Source: Deltaproteobacteria bacterium RBG_16_54_18 (lineage in GTDB: Bacteria; Desulfobacterota; B13-G15; RBG-16-54-18). From it: a stretch of DNA of 11,831 nucleotides. The stretch lies in the NCBI GenBank assembly GCA_001797935.1, contig MGQT01000008.1:10287-22117 (forward strand), in the 5' to 3' direction. Each line of letters opens with the position of its first letter. Position 1 is the stretch's first letter. The position numbers were made by a program, and so were the translations under genes. Positions 1 through 6,363 of this stretch are shown here, one piece after another. Below the pieces are notes generated by a model. It had not been told where the DNA came from. It was given only the letters and a program-made list of their open reading frames with translations, and ran no database searches.

Positions 1-188
1 CCCCTGCCCGATGCCTTCCTGATGCTGATCTCCAAAAAGACCACCGCAACGGCAATCAGGCCGCCTCCAAAACCTCCCCAGAAGGCGGCGTTCGCCAAAT
101 TGAGCAGCTCCGGTCCAAGATACACTCCCGCGAGGGAGCAAAAAATAATAAGAAGTATGCGTGCAATGTTTACACCCATCCGCCTCAT
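1..188 (-). CDS. PIN/TRAM-type (YacL-like) membrane protein, N-terminal part, cut by the left edge
   Basis: Only the first 62 residues are present; the rest lies beyond base 1. The start ATG at 188 has an excellent AGGAGG six bases upstream (195-200). A second ATG three codons later (179) is less well placed. The visible part has two hydrophobic segments, about residues 7-21 and 34-52, joined by a short loop with PELLN and a glycine-rich turn (WGGFGGG). That pattern resembles the membrane-anchored N-terminus of YacL-type proteins, which carry PIN nuclease and TRAM RNA-binding domains further on. In many deltaproteobacteria such a gene follows carD, as here, and precedes ispD/ispF; this is known context, not seen in the window. 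The PIN and TRAM domains themselves are out of view, so the family call rests on the N-terminus and the neighbour. Its own promoter may lie at 319-346. Confidence 0.6.
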   Translation of the reverse strand, partial: MRRMGVNIARILLIIFCSLAGVYLGPELLNLANAAFWGGFGGGLIAVAVVFLEISIRKASGR

Positions 189-205
189 GGAACACCTCCT
201 GATTT

Positions 206-217
206 AGGGCTAGCCCT
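206..217. repeat. 12-base perfect palindrome upstream of the PIN/TRAM gene
   Basis: AGGGCTAGCCCT is a perfect 12-base palindrome ending six bases before the ribosome binding site of the leftward membrane-protein gene. It could be an operator or a small 5' UTR hairpin. No second copy was noticed in the window, and there is no U-tract, so it is not a terminator. Confidence 0.4.
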
Positions 218-318
218 GATGGTGATTGTATAGAATTTTTTTTAGGCGGGATGGAAAGGAAGGATATGTTCGCACCACCCTCCGCTCTGGTATCGTGAGC
301 GGAAAAAAATTAAAGAAG

Positions 319-346
319 AATATAATAAAGCCTTTTCTTAAAGCAA
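319..346 (-). promoter_or_regulatory. Candidate sigma-70 promoter for the PIN/TRAM gene
   Basis: On the minus strand TTGCTT (346-341), a 16-base spacer, then TATATT (324-319). The -35 overlaps the last codons of carD. The gap to the next gene is about 150 bases and AT-rich, which fits an internal promoter. The match is moderate, and transcription could simply continue from carD. Confidence 0.35.
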
Positions 347-820
347 GATACCCTGAATTTCCTTCCCGACATCCGCCTCTTCCGCATCTTTCGAGATGGC
401 CAATTCCTTAATGAGGAGCCGCTTCGCCGTATCCATCAATTTCCGCTCCCCGAACGAAAGCTCTTTCTCACCCTTTAAGGAATAAAGCTCTCGATACACC
501 TTGGCCACTTCAAAGATGGAACCGCTCTGAATCCGTTCCATATAGCCGCGATATCGCTGATTCCACGGCTGATGATTATTGTTGGAGACCTCTTTGCTCT
601 TTAAGATGGCGTAGACCTCCGGCACCTTATCCCGACCAATAACTTCTCTCATCCCCGTGCCGCCGGCATTTTCCTTGGGGACCATAATAGTCATTTTTGT
701 ATCGAGGATGCTGATCACATAGAAGTCTTGCACCTGCCCCCCCATGTCTAAGCTCTGGATGCCCTCGATGGCTCCCACTCCATGGCCAGGATAAACAGCG
801 AAGTCCCCTATTTCAAACAT
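338..820 (-). CDS. carD: CarD/CdnL-family transcription regulator
   Basis: CarD-type proteins bind the RNA polymerase beta subunit and the upstream fork of the promoter bubble and stabilise open complexes, usually at rRNA and other housekeeping promoters. At 160 residues this one has the usual family length. Residues 1-60 form the RNAP-interacting (Tudor-like) domain, beginning MFEIGDFAVYPGHGVG. Residues 70-160 are helical, with the conserved PWNQRYR segment; Trp86 matches in position and context the tryptophan of characterised CarD that wedges into the bubble. A purine-rich GGAGGGG lies about nine bases before the ATG. The gene follows the lipoprotein gene by 42 bases with no clear promoter between them, so read-through is possible, and it precedes the PIN/TRAM gene, a common deltaproteobacterial pairing. 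The symbol is given by family. Confidence 0.93.
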   Translation of the reverse strand: MFEIGDFAVYPGHGVGAIEGIQSLDMGGQVQDFYVISILDTKMTIMVPKENAGGTGMREVIGRDKVPEVYAILKSKEVSNNNHQPWNQRYRGYMERIQSGSIFEVAKVYRELYSLKGEKELSFGERKLMDTAKRLLIKELAISKDAEEADVGKEIQGILL

Positions 821-862
821 CTGGTTTAACCCCTCCTTTTTTGACCCTTACTGAAACGCCTG

Positions 863-2020
863 TTAACTTTGAGAAGGTGGCTTCACGACGGCATCCACTT
901 GAACCTTTCCCTGTATTACGTGCGCTACCGCTGCGTCAACACCGAATAGCTTGGAAACCTCCAGCTTTCCTATAAGATTTTTACCCGCCAGGTCTCCCGC
1001 CGGATATACCTCTAAGAGATCGCCCTTTTTAAGTCCTGTTTGAAAACCCACGTTGAGGTACACGGTGTTACCCTCGACCACGGCGACGCGTGCAAGCCAG
1101 TCCATACTGTTTATTTCACCAACCACCTGCGCGATAATATCGTCGATAATCATGTCGGTCGCCCGGTATTTGGCCTTCTCCTCACTTAAAACGCCAAACT
1201 CCTCACTGCCGACAGGGGAATTAGTGGCGGCAAATTCCTTTATCAAGCGTCCCTGGGCGGTATCGATAAAGCGAGCACTTATCCGCATAATAGCCGTTGA
1301 AACCCTCTCGTTGTCGGGCGGCGTGGTCGTGGTAACGAAGGGGCCATAGACTGCTCCTACGATAATCCCCTGAACTCCTAACGCTTTGTTAAGCACGGTG
1401 GTCTTGCTCGGATCTTTGAGATCCGCCGGATTGAGCCCTGCGCGTTCGAGGGTACGTCTAACCGTTTCCCGATCCATCACCATGCAGGTGAAGATCGTGT
1501 CTTCCATTTTTTCCGCCAGTCGATCCGCTATCACCTCCCCGAACTTCTCAATCGTAAGGGAGGTCCGGTTTTCGAAAGGAAGAACCGCTATCTTGCGTTT
1601 GAGGTACGGATGTTTCAACGGCCGCGCGAGAACGATTGGTTTGCCTTCGGGTGCCGGTTCACGTTCCGACACGACTTTTGGTTCTTCCATCTTTCGTTCT
1701 ATTCTTTGCGCTTCCTCTTTTTTCTTTGTCTGCTCCGCCGCAAGGGAGAGCGGCTCGACCTCTCCGCTTAAATACCGATCAACCTTGACGTAGGTGAATT
1801 TAGTATTCCCCTCTGAATCTTTCCCTGCCGGAACCTTGACATACTTTTCACCATCAATGACATAGATGTCCTTGTCCGATAACCTGGCCAATTCCGCCTT
1901 GGTATAGGGAGACTGTGATTTCTTCCCAGGGAGCAGCGCACATGCCGCCGATAAGGTCACAAAAACCGGCAGCAGCAATCCATAGATTGCCCACATACGG
2001 GCCCTTCGATTGTTAGGCAT
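863..2020 (-). CDS. Lipoprotein with CsgG/TolB-like and FlgT-like domains
   Basis: A 385-residue envelope protein when started at the ATG at 2020. Its N-terminus is basic (NNRRAR), followed by a hydrophobic stretch and a likely lipidation cysteine at residue 27 (LSAAC). The -3 residue is Ser, so the lipobox is not classical. Residues 45-85 are rich in YV-K/D patterns, and 95-125 is a charged, probably coiled or flexible linker. Residues 142-305 begin KIAVLPFENRTS and resemble CsgG/TolB-N-like domains, which oligomerise or bind in the periplasm. Residues 312-380 (GNTVYLNVG..TGLKKGD) resemble the SH3-like C-terminal domain of FlgT. No curli or flagellar genes are nearby, so the role is unknown. 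An in-frame TTG at 2062 would add 14 residues, but no ribosome binding site supports it and a promoter overlaps that stretch. An outer-membrane location is inferred. Confidence 0.72.
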   Translation of the reverse strand: MPNNRRARMWAIYGLLLPVFVTLSAACALLPGKKSQSPYTKAELARLSDKDIYVIDGEKYVKVPAGKDSEGNTKFTYVKVDRYLSGEVEPLSLAAEQTKKKEEAQRIERKMEEPKVVSEREPAPEGKPIVLARPLKHPYLKRKIAVLPFENRTSLTIEKFGEVIADRLAEKMEDTIFTCMVMDRETVRRTLERAGLNPADLKDPSKTTVLNKALGVQGIIVGAVYGPFVTTTTPPDNERVSTAIMRISARFIDTAQGRLIKEFAATNSPVGSEEFGVLSEEKAKYRATDMIIDDIIAQVVGEINSMDWLARVAVVEGNTVYLNVGFQTGLKKGDLLEVYPAGDLAGKNLIGKLEVSKLFGVDAAVAHVIQGKVQVDAVVKPPSQS

Positions 2021-2027
2021 GGTCGTA

Positions 2028-2056
2028 TATATAGCAGAAAGTCGAGAGAAAAGCAA
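2028..2056 (-). promoter_or_regulatory. Candidate promoter for the CsgG/FlgT-like lipoprotein, leaderless geometry
   Basis: On the minus strand TTGCTT (2056-2051), 17 bases, TATATA (2033-2028). The ATG at 2020 begins eight bases past the -10, about where transcription would start. No Shine-Dalgarno sequence lies before that ATG. Together these suggest a leaderless mRNA beginning at or next to the start codon. Confidence 0.42.
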
Positions 2057-2081
2057 GCGCAAAAATGCCCCCGGGGCGTCG

Positions 2082-3308
2082 TTAGAGAGATCGGCCGTAC
2101 TTTAAGACGTTTTTGTTTATGCAGATCCCCGTCTCCTCCTGCACCATATCAAGGCCGCGGGCCTTAAAGGGGAGATAGATCAGGGTGTATTTTGTCACAC
2201 TAAGGTTGATCCGGGGTAGAAGGGGGGAAAAAGCCCTTTTATCCGTCACGATATTGGCCAGGACCACCTTCAGGCACTGGGCAGCCTCTTCCCGGGGAAG
2301 CGTCACGGGGGAGAGGGTCTTAAGGGATATGCCTGCCGCCGGCCCACCACCAGGCGGGCGGGCGGTCATCTGACTGGCGAGGCGCAGAAATTCCCTGGGC
2401 CGTACCTTAAAGGCCGGGAGCCAAAACGACAATGACTTATCTTCCCCATCGCGCTTCTTCACCAGGGGAAGCTGCGCGATCCGCATAAAATCGGCAAGGG
2501 TGTTGATCCCCAGCTCTTCTTCTCGCACCGTAATCTTCCAGAAAGGCACGTATGCCAGATCCTTCTCATCCCCGCCGAAAACGACACGGTCTACCGGCAT
2601 CAGATGTCCCTCCGACGCCTCCCATGCCGTCTCACACACCGGACAGGTGAGGACCACGCTGTCCCGTTCCCCGTCGAGATCCCCACCGCACTGGGGGCAA
2701 ATCGTGGCCATGAAGGTGATCCGCCATTCGGGCCTCTCGCGCTGCTCCGGGATCATCAAACCCTCTGCATCGGGCAGCGCAGCGACGGGTTTGTTTATCA
2801 CGGCGTCAAAGACCGTGCCGTCGTGCACGAAAAGGGGGAGGTAAATCAGACTGAAGGTCTCCCCGACATAGGCCCGGTGGAAGAGCGTTTCCGCGGCAAG
2901 GGCGGAAGTACGCTTGCCGACCTCGGCCAGTACGTCGGAAGGATTGAGAGAACATGAGAGGAAAGAACCTGCCACATCCGGCGTCACAAAGTGCATCTGC
3001 ATCGCCTGCGGCCTGAGTCCCAGCGAAAGAGGAAGTTGCTTCAAAGTCGTTGCTTGATACGTGAGATCGACAATAGCATAGTTGATCGTTGACCCCTCGC
3101 AAAGATAGACGCTGCCCTTGAAGCGCATATACGGGGCATAGATGATCTCATCGTTTGAGGCCTTGGCAGGCAACAGGAACCGAAAGTAATCTTTGGCAAA
3201 GAGATAGTTTTTGATATGGCAATAGGGACAGATGATCAGACGATCGGTTTCGTCGAGCTCGATGGGCGCACCACACTGCGGACACGCTTGCTCAACGGTA
3301 AAGCCCAT
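2082..3308 (-). CDS. Duplicated zinc-ribbon protein, partner of the SPFH protein
   Basis: A 408-residue, probably cytoplasmic protein with two four-cysteine zinc ribbons: C9, C12, C27, C30 and C204, C207, C222, C225. Each ribbon is followed by a similar beta-rich module: IIYAPYMRF (55-63) against LAYVPFWKI (251-259), LPLSLGLRP (92-100) against LPAFKVRP (297-304), and SLIYLP..INK (153-173) against TLIYLP..INK (375-399). The protein is therefore an internal duplication of about 200 residues. No signal peptide or clear membrane helix is seen. The ATG follows the TAG of the SPFH gene with no gap, so translation is probably coupled. Zinc-ribbon proteins beside SPFH proteins also occur in the Bacillus ydjFGHI membrane-stress operon; functional likeness is inferred. 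The biochemical role is unknown. Confidence 0.75.
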   Translation of the reverse strand: MGFTVEQACPQCGAPIELDETDRLIICPYCHIKNYLFAKDYFRFLLPAKASNDEIIYAPYMRFKGSVYLCEGSTINYAIVDLTYQATTLKQLPLSLGLRPQAMQMHFVTPDVAGSFLSCSLNPSDVLAEVGKRTSALAAETLFHRAYVGETFSLIYLPLFVHDGTVFDAVINKPVAALPDAEGLMIPEQRERPEWRITFMATICPQCGGDLDGERDSVVLTCPVCETAWEASEGHLMPVDRVVFGGDEKDLAYVPFWKITVREEELGINTLADFMRIAQLPLVKKRDGEDKSLSFWLPAFKVRPREFLRLASQMTARPPGGGPAAGISLKTLSPVTLPREEAAQCLKVVLANIVTDKRAFSPLLPRINLSVTKYTLIYLPFKARGLDMVQEETGICINKNVLKYGRSL

Positions 3309-4418
3309 CTATCCGAGCTTTCCCCCGCACAGATTACAAAAGAGCGCGTTGGGGAGGTTTTCACCCTTGCAGTGAGGACAAGCCTTGGCAATCGGCTTCT
3401 GATCCGCCGGCTGCCCGCATTGAGGGCAGAAACGGACATTCGGCGTCATATTCTTGCCGCAGTTGTAGCATTGGTGAAAAACGAGTTGCTGATGACCGCA
3501 GTGGGGACAAAATTTAGCGTCCGCCGGCACGGCATTTTTGCAGTCCGGACAGGCAGCTCCGGTCTGCGCATGGGACTTCATCGCCCCGGCAAACATCGCC
3601 GGCATCATAAGCCCCATGCCCATCCCCATCCCCGAACCGGCGGCGGCAGTTGACGCGGCGGCTTTTTCCATGGCCATGGCGGCCTTCATCTGGACCAACC
3701 GATCCAGATCCTGCAGGATGCTGAGACGACCCTTGTCATCAATGGCCTGTTGCACCTCCGGTGGAGGGGTGATAGACGTGATGTACAGATGTTCCAGGCC
3801 GATACCGAAGCGGCTGAAATCATGTTGCAGACGTTTTTGAAGACCTTCGGAAAGTTCTTCATAGCGTCCGGGTAAATTGAAGAGGGTATCGAGGTGCTCG
3901 CCCAGATGGTCGTTAAAGCGCGAGACGATGACCCGGCTGAGATATTCCTCGATCTCTTCCGTCGTGAATATCCCCATGGTCCCCACGAGGGTATTGATGC
4001 AGAGGACCGGCTGTACGATCTGGATGTTGAATATGCCGTGGGCCCGGAGGCGAATGAGGCCGAGATCTGCGTCCTTGAAGGCCACCGGATCTCTCGTACC
4101 CCATTTGAGGTTCGTGAAAATCTTCATGTTGACGATATAGACCTCGGCACGCAATGGGCTGGTCATGCCCCAGGGGATGGCCATAATTTTTGTCAGGACC
4201 GGGATGTTTGCCGTCGTCAGGGTGTGCCGACCAGGCGGAAAAGCCTCGCTGGCCTTGCCCTTATAAAACAAGACCGCGGCCTGGCTCTCGCGGACCGTAA
4301 GCTGTGCCCCATATTTGATCTCCCCTGAACCCTGCTCCGGTATCCGATGCACCAGTTCCTTCCCGGTCTCATCAAACCACTCTATGACCTCCAAGAAAAC
4401 GATGTTATCTTTGCCCAT
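3309..4418 (-). CDS. SPFH-domain protein with three C-terminal zinc ribbons (YdjI/virion-core-protein-like)
   Basis: A 369-residue protein. Residues about 25-225 form an SPFH (band 7) domain of the type found in Bacillus YdjI and annotated as virion-core-protein-like; visible marks include the AAVLFYKGK strand, PPGRHTL, and ITSITPPPEVQQAID near the domain end. Residues 226-255 are helical. A Gly-Met-rich linker follows (GSGMGMGMGLMM, 261-272). Three zinc ribbons end the protein: C290/293/304/307, C317/320/331/334 and C347/350/361/364. There is no N-terminal membrane anchor. SPFH proteins usually assemble into large membrane-associated scaffolds; acting with PspA-like stress proteins is known for YdjI relatives, but no pspA is in view. 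The ATG at 4418 is chosen because AGGAGG (4424-4429) sits five bases upstream; an ATG at 4466 would add 16 residues but lacks such a site. Confidence 0.85.
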   Translation of the reverse strand: MGKDNIVFLEVIEWFDETGKELVHRIPEQGSGEIKYGAQLTVRESQAAVLFYKGKASEAFPPGRHTLTTANIPVLTKIMAIPWGMTSPLRAEVYIVNMKIFTNLKWGTRDPVAFKDADLGLIRLRAHGIFNIQIVQPVLCINTLVGTMGIFTTEEIEEYLSRVIVSRFNDHLGEHLDTLFNLPGRYEELSEGLQKRLQHDFSRFGIGLEHLYITSITPPPEVQQAIDDKGRLSILQDLDRLVQMKAAMAMEKAAASTAAAGSGMGMGMGLMMPAMFAGAMKSHAQTGAACPDCKNAVPADAKFCPHCGHQQLVFHQCYNCGKNMTPNVRFCPQCGQPADQKPIAKACPHCKGENLPNALFCNLCGGKLG

Positions 4419-4434
4419 GGATACCTCCTCGCAT

Positions 4435-4445
4435 GATCGTCGATC
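4435..4445. repeat. 11-base palindrome just upstream of the SPFH gene
   Basis: GATCGTCGATC is symmetric around one central base. It lies six bases before the AGGAGG of the SPFH gene, inside the presumed 5' UTR. It may bind a regulator or form a small hairpin near the ribosome site, or be chance. Confidence 0.25.
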
Positions 4446-4520
4446 TTTGTCGAAGGCCTTACGCAAACATCCTGAGGAAATTTTTCCCGAACTTCTTATC
4501 GTACCGTGATGCTATTATAC

Positions 4521-4549
4521 AGTTTATCGGATTTCATACATCCCGTCAA
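4521..4549 (-). promoter_or_regulatory. Promoter for the SPFH/zinc-ribbon genes
   Basis: On the minus strand TTGACG (4549-4544), a 17-base spacer, TAAACT (4526-4521). A perfect TATAAT hexamer follows immediately at 4519-4514 and could serve as an alternative -10. The predicted start lies about 90-95 bases before the SPFH start codon. Confidence 0.55.
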
Positions 4550-4608
4550 TCGGATAGGAGCAACCGCAACGACGGGTTCACTATTCGTCGGGGAATAGGG
4601 TGGGCACG

Positions 4609-5103
4609 TTATTTTTTAAGGACCTCAACTACTTCAACCTGACTGAAGCGCCACACCCCTTCTGTTTTCGTCAAGACCGTTTTCAGCTCATGCGTCGCCT
4701 CGAGGATATCCCCACTCCTTGTCTTCCCCGTCAATTTGGCCGTTACTGTGGCCTGTGCTACCCCCTCTTGAACAAATATGATATCGAGGTCATAGAATTT
4801 CAGCGTGAGATAAGTCATGGAGAAGCGGCTGCGACCGACAAATCCGGCAATCTCGTCCGGCGTGTAGCTGCCGGTAAAAGAAATAATATCGGCCTTGAAC
4901 GCACAGGGATCGGCAAAGAGCGTGGCGATATGCTGGATGTTATGGGAGGTGGTGACCGGCGACTCATCGGGTTCTTTTGATATCCACTCCGCCAAGAGGC
5001 CGAATTGTGCGCGTATCTTTTTCTCATCGGTTTGCACGAGGAATCGCACCGCCACGATACCAAAGAGCACAAGCGCGGCAATGATGAGGTACTTGATCTT
5101 CAC
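4609..5103 (-). CDS. Membrane-anchored NTF2-like protein coupled to the signal peptidase
   Basis: A 164-residue protein with one N-terminal membrane helix (about residues 4-20, IKYLIIAALVLFGIVAVRFLV) and a soluble domain of mixed helix and strand to the end. The pattern resembles NTF2-like/SnoaL-type folds: an early helical part (EKKIRAQFGLLAEWISK), then strands ending in WRFSQVEVVEVLKK. No catalytic motif is evident. The GTG start at 5103 overlaps the TGA of the signal peptidase gene by 4 bases (GTGA), and a GGGAGG lies about nine bases upstream, so the two are translationally coupled. Longer in-frame starts would only extend into the peptidase gene. The soluble domain should face the periplasm. 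It may assist or be a substrate of the neighbouring peptidase; this is inference from coupling alone. Confidence 0.8.
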   Translation of the reverse strand: MKIKYLIIAALVLFGIVAVRFLVQTDEKKIRAQFGLLAEWISKEPDESPVTTSHNIQHIATLFADPCAFKADIISFTGSYTPDEIAGFVGRSRFSMTYLTLKFYDLDIIFVQEGVAQATVTAKLTGKTRSGDILEATHELKTVLTKTEGVWRFSQVEVVEVLKK

Positions 5104-5600
5104 CAGAGTGGTCCTCCCACGATGCGTTCCAGGGAAACCTGCCCGAAGTAATGCCGCTCCAAGGGCTCGCTGCGATTGTCCCCGACGACATAGACATTGC
5201 CTGGTGCAACCTGTCGCGGGGAGAGCTCCCAATCACAGGGGTATTGGACGTACGGTTCACTGATCTCCGTGCCCCCGACCACGAGTTTACCGTTGTGGAA
5301 TGCTACTTCTTCGCCTTCCAAGGCGACCACTCGTTTTAGGAGCATCACTCTGCTTCCGGCAAGGCGTACCAACACGATATCTCCTCGCTGTGGTTCGGAA
5401 AAGAGGTACTGCAGCCGCCAGCAAAAATTGATCCCCCCATTGTGATAGGTAGGCTCCATGCTGTATCCCTCAATGCGCAGAGGCGTGCAGATATAGCCGA
5501 AAAAGAGATAAGAACCGATGGCGACGAGGGCGACGCGCAGAAGAAAGCGCGGGGTGAGCGAAGGAAAAAAGAATTGGCGAATCCTGCTCGATGTAGCCAT
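5100..5600 (-). CDS. lepB: Signal peptidase I, S26 family, with divergent box E
   Basis: Cleaves signal peptides from exported proteins at the outer face of the inner membrane. At 166 residues it is short for a Gram-negative enzyme, with a single membrane helix near 19-37. Catalytic Ser47 is in GYSMEP, and catalytic Lys89 is in MLLKRVVALEGE. The GDNR box is at 140-143, but the following residues read SEPLERHYFG where the usual enzyme has DNSxDSRYWG: the conserved Asp and second Ser are replaced by Glu and Arg. Both catalytic residues remain, so activity is expected, perhaps with altered specificity. The ATG at 5600 has only AAGG/GCGGG upstream and follows a possible small ORF by six bases. 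The next gene overlaps by four bases. A second lepB elsewhere in the genome is likely but not visible. Confidence 0.9.
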   Translation of the reverse strand: MATSSRIRQFFFPSLTPRFLLRVALVAIGSYLFFGYICTPLRIEGYSMEPTYHNGGINFCWRLQYLFSEPQRGDIVLVRLAGSRVMLLKRVVALEGEEVAFHNGKLVVGGTEISEPYVQYPCDWELSPRQVAPGNVYVVGDNRSEPLERHYFGQVSLERIVGGPLW

Positions 5601-5606
5601 CCCGCC

Positions 5607-5720
5607 TTAACCCGCCTCGGGATCGCAGGCATGGCAATCGGCGTGAGGGCCGACGCGGATTGCACTGGCTCGTGCGCGCCGAGACAAAGGCCGGCGGGCG
5701 TCTATCATGTTACGCTGCAT
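5607..5720 (-). CDS. Possible 37-residue small protein upstream of lepB
   Basis: The ATG at 5720 is preceded by AGGAG (5729-5725) with a four-base spacer, and the frame stays open to a TAA only six bases before the lepB start. The product is arginine-rich in its first half (DARRPLSRRARASA) and ends with a Cys/His cluster, HADCHACD, holding C29 and C32. There is no membrane helix. It could be a real small protein, a translational coupler giving lepB its ribosomes, or a chance frame in GC-rich DNA. lepB's own ribosome site is weak, which favours coupling. No known family was recognised. Confidence 0.33.
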   Translation of the reverse strand: MQRNMIDARRPLSRRARASAIRVGPHADCHACDPEAG

Positions 5721-5757
5721 GACGCTCCTACTATTGGCTCGCTGTAGAAAAACAAGA

Positions 5758-6174
5758 TTAATAACGCCCTCTTGTGGAACGGCTGCCAATCTTTCCGCTA
5801 CACCAGGAATCGATACATGACCGTAGGTACGCGTGCATAGACTCCGGCATACGGAGGAACTCGCAACCAAACCCCAAAAATTCTAATGACGGATTGTCCA
5901 GGACCCACTTAATTTCTGTCTCGATATTGATGAGCGCTTCCAGCCCTTGTATCCCGTTGATCTGGGTAAGGACTAATGTCTCGCCTTTTTCTATTTTTTT
6001 CTCATTTTTTTCTTTGGGAAGTACTAAGCCCACGCCGCCTTCGCTCAGATTAATAATATATGCCGTCACGGTACCTTTGAGGAGATTTGCAAAGGTAAAG
6101 GTGCCCGCAACCCCATCCACTAGGGAAAAAAAGATACGGTGGAACTTCCTCTTTTCTTCTGCTGCTTCGACCAT
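5758..6174 (-). CDS. PilZ-domain protein, probable c-di-GMP receptor
   Basis: A 138-residue protein consisting of one PilZ domain. Both c-di-GMP-binding motifs are present: RxxxR as RKFHR at residues 9-13, and [D/N]xSxxG as NLSEGG at 42-47. Strands follow to GFGCEFLRM (101-109), and a C-terminal helix (ESMHAYLRSCIDSW) closes the fold. Such stand-alone proteins bind c-di-GMP and act through protein partners on motility, polysaccharide or secretion. The ATG at 6174 puts RxxxR near the N-terminus as usual; a GTG at 6201 would add nine residues, and neither start has a well-spaced ribosome site. It is the first clear gene after the consensus promoter at 6484-6512 and is followed after 37 bases by the possible small ORF and lepB, so it may share their transcript. 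Confidence 0.85.
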   Translation of the reverse strand: MVEAAEEKRKFHRIFFSLVDGVAGTFTFANLLKGTVTAYIINLSEGGVGLVLPKEKNEKKIEKGETLVLTQINGIQGLEALINIETEIKWVLDNPSLEFLGFGCEFLRMPESMHAYLRSCIDSWCSGKIGSRSTRGRY

Positions 6175-6255
6175 ACCTCTCTTTCGGTGGTTGACGAACA
6201 CCGGGCCAGGGTCATCTCCCGGCTATTACGCGGTGGGATATCTGTTCTGGTGTCG

Positions 6256-6363
6256 CTATCGCCGCTCGCGCAACCTCCGTATGGCTTGGCGGGTGCTGGT
6301 GTGCATATGGCTTAAGGCGCTTGTCAGGTCCCCAATCTTATCCTTCTTGTCCTTTGATTTCAT
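6256..6363 (-). CDS. Possible 35-residue basic small protein in the PilZ leader
   Basis: From the ATG at 6363 the frame encodes a strongly basic peptide (MKSKDKKDKIGDLTSALSHM, then a tail ending RRLRERR) that looks helical. The same frame remains open upstream for 45 more codons back to a GTG at 6498, and the upstream part also reads like protein (LNPLGVSAVGNGDVAVFKK). But that GTG lies inside the promoter spacer, so it cannot be on the main transcript. No good ribosome binding site precedes the ATG. It may be a small real gene, a remnant of a longer one, or non-coding leader. Confidence 0.25.
   Translation of the reverse strand: MKSKDKKDKIGDLTSALSHMHTSTRQAIRRLRERR

Noticed and set aside
282..302. 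CCGCTC/GAGCGG hairpin next to a run of seven A as a carD terminator
   Set aside because: On the minus strand, the direction of carD, the T-run comes before the hairpin rather than after it; on the plus strand the stem is followed by A, not T. It does not have terminator form.
3216..3653. Plus-strand frame across the SPFH and zinc-ribbon gene junction
   Set aside because: It runs opposite to two zinc-ribbon-coding segments with intact CxxC motifs and has no domain of its own.
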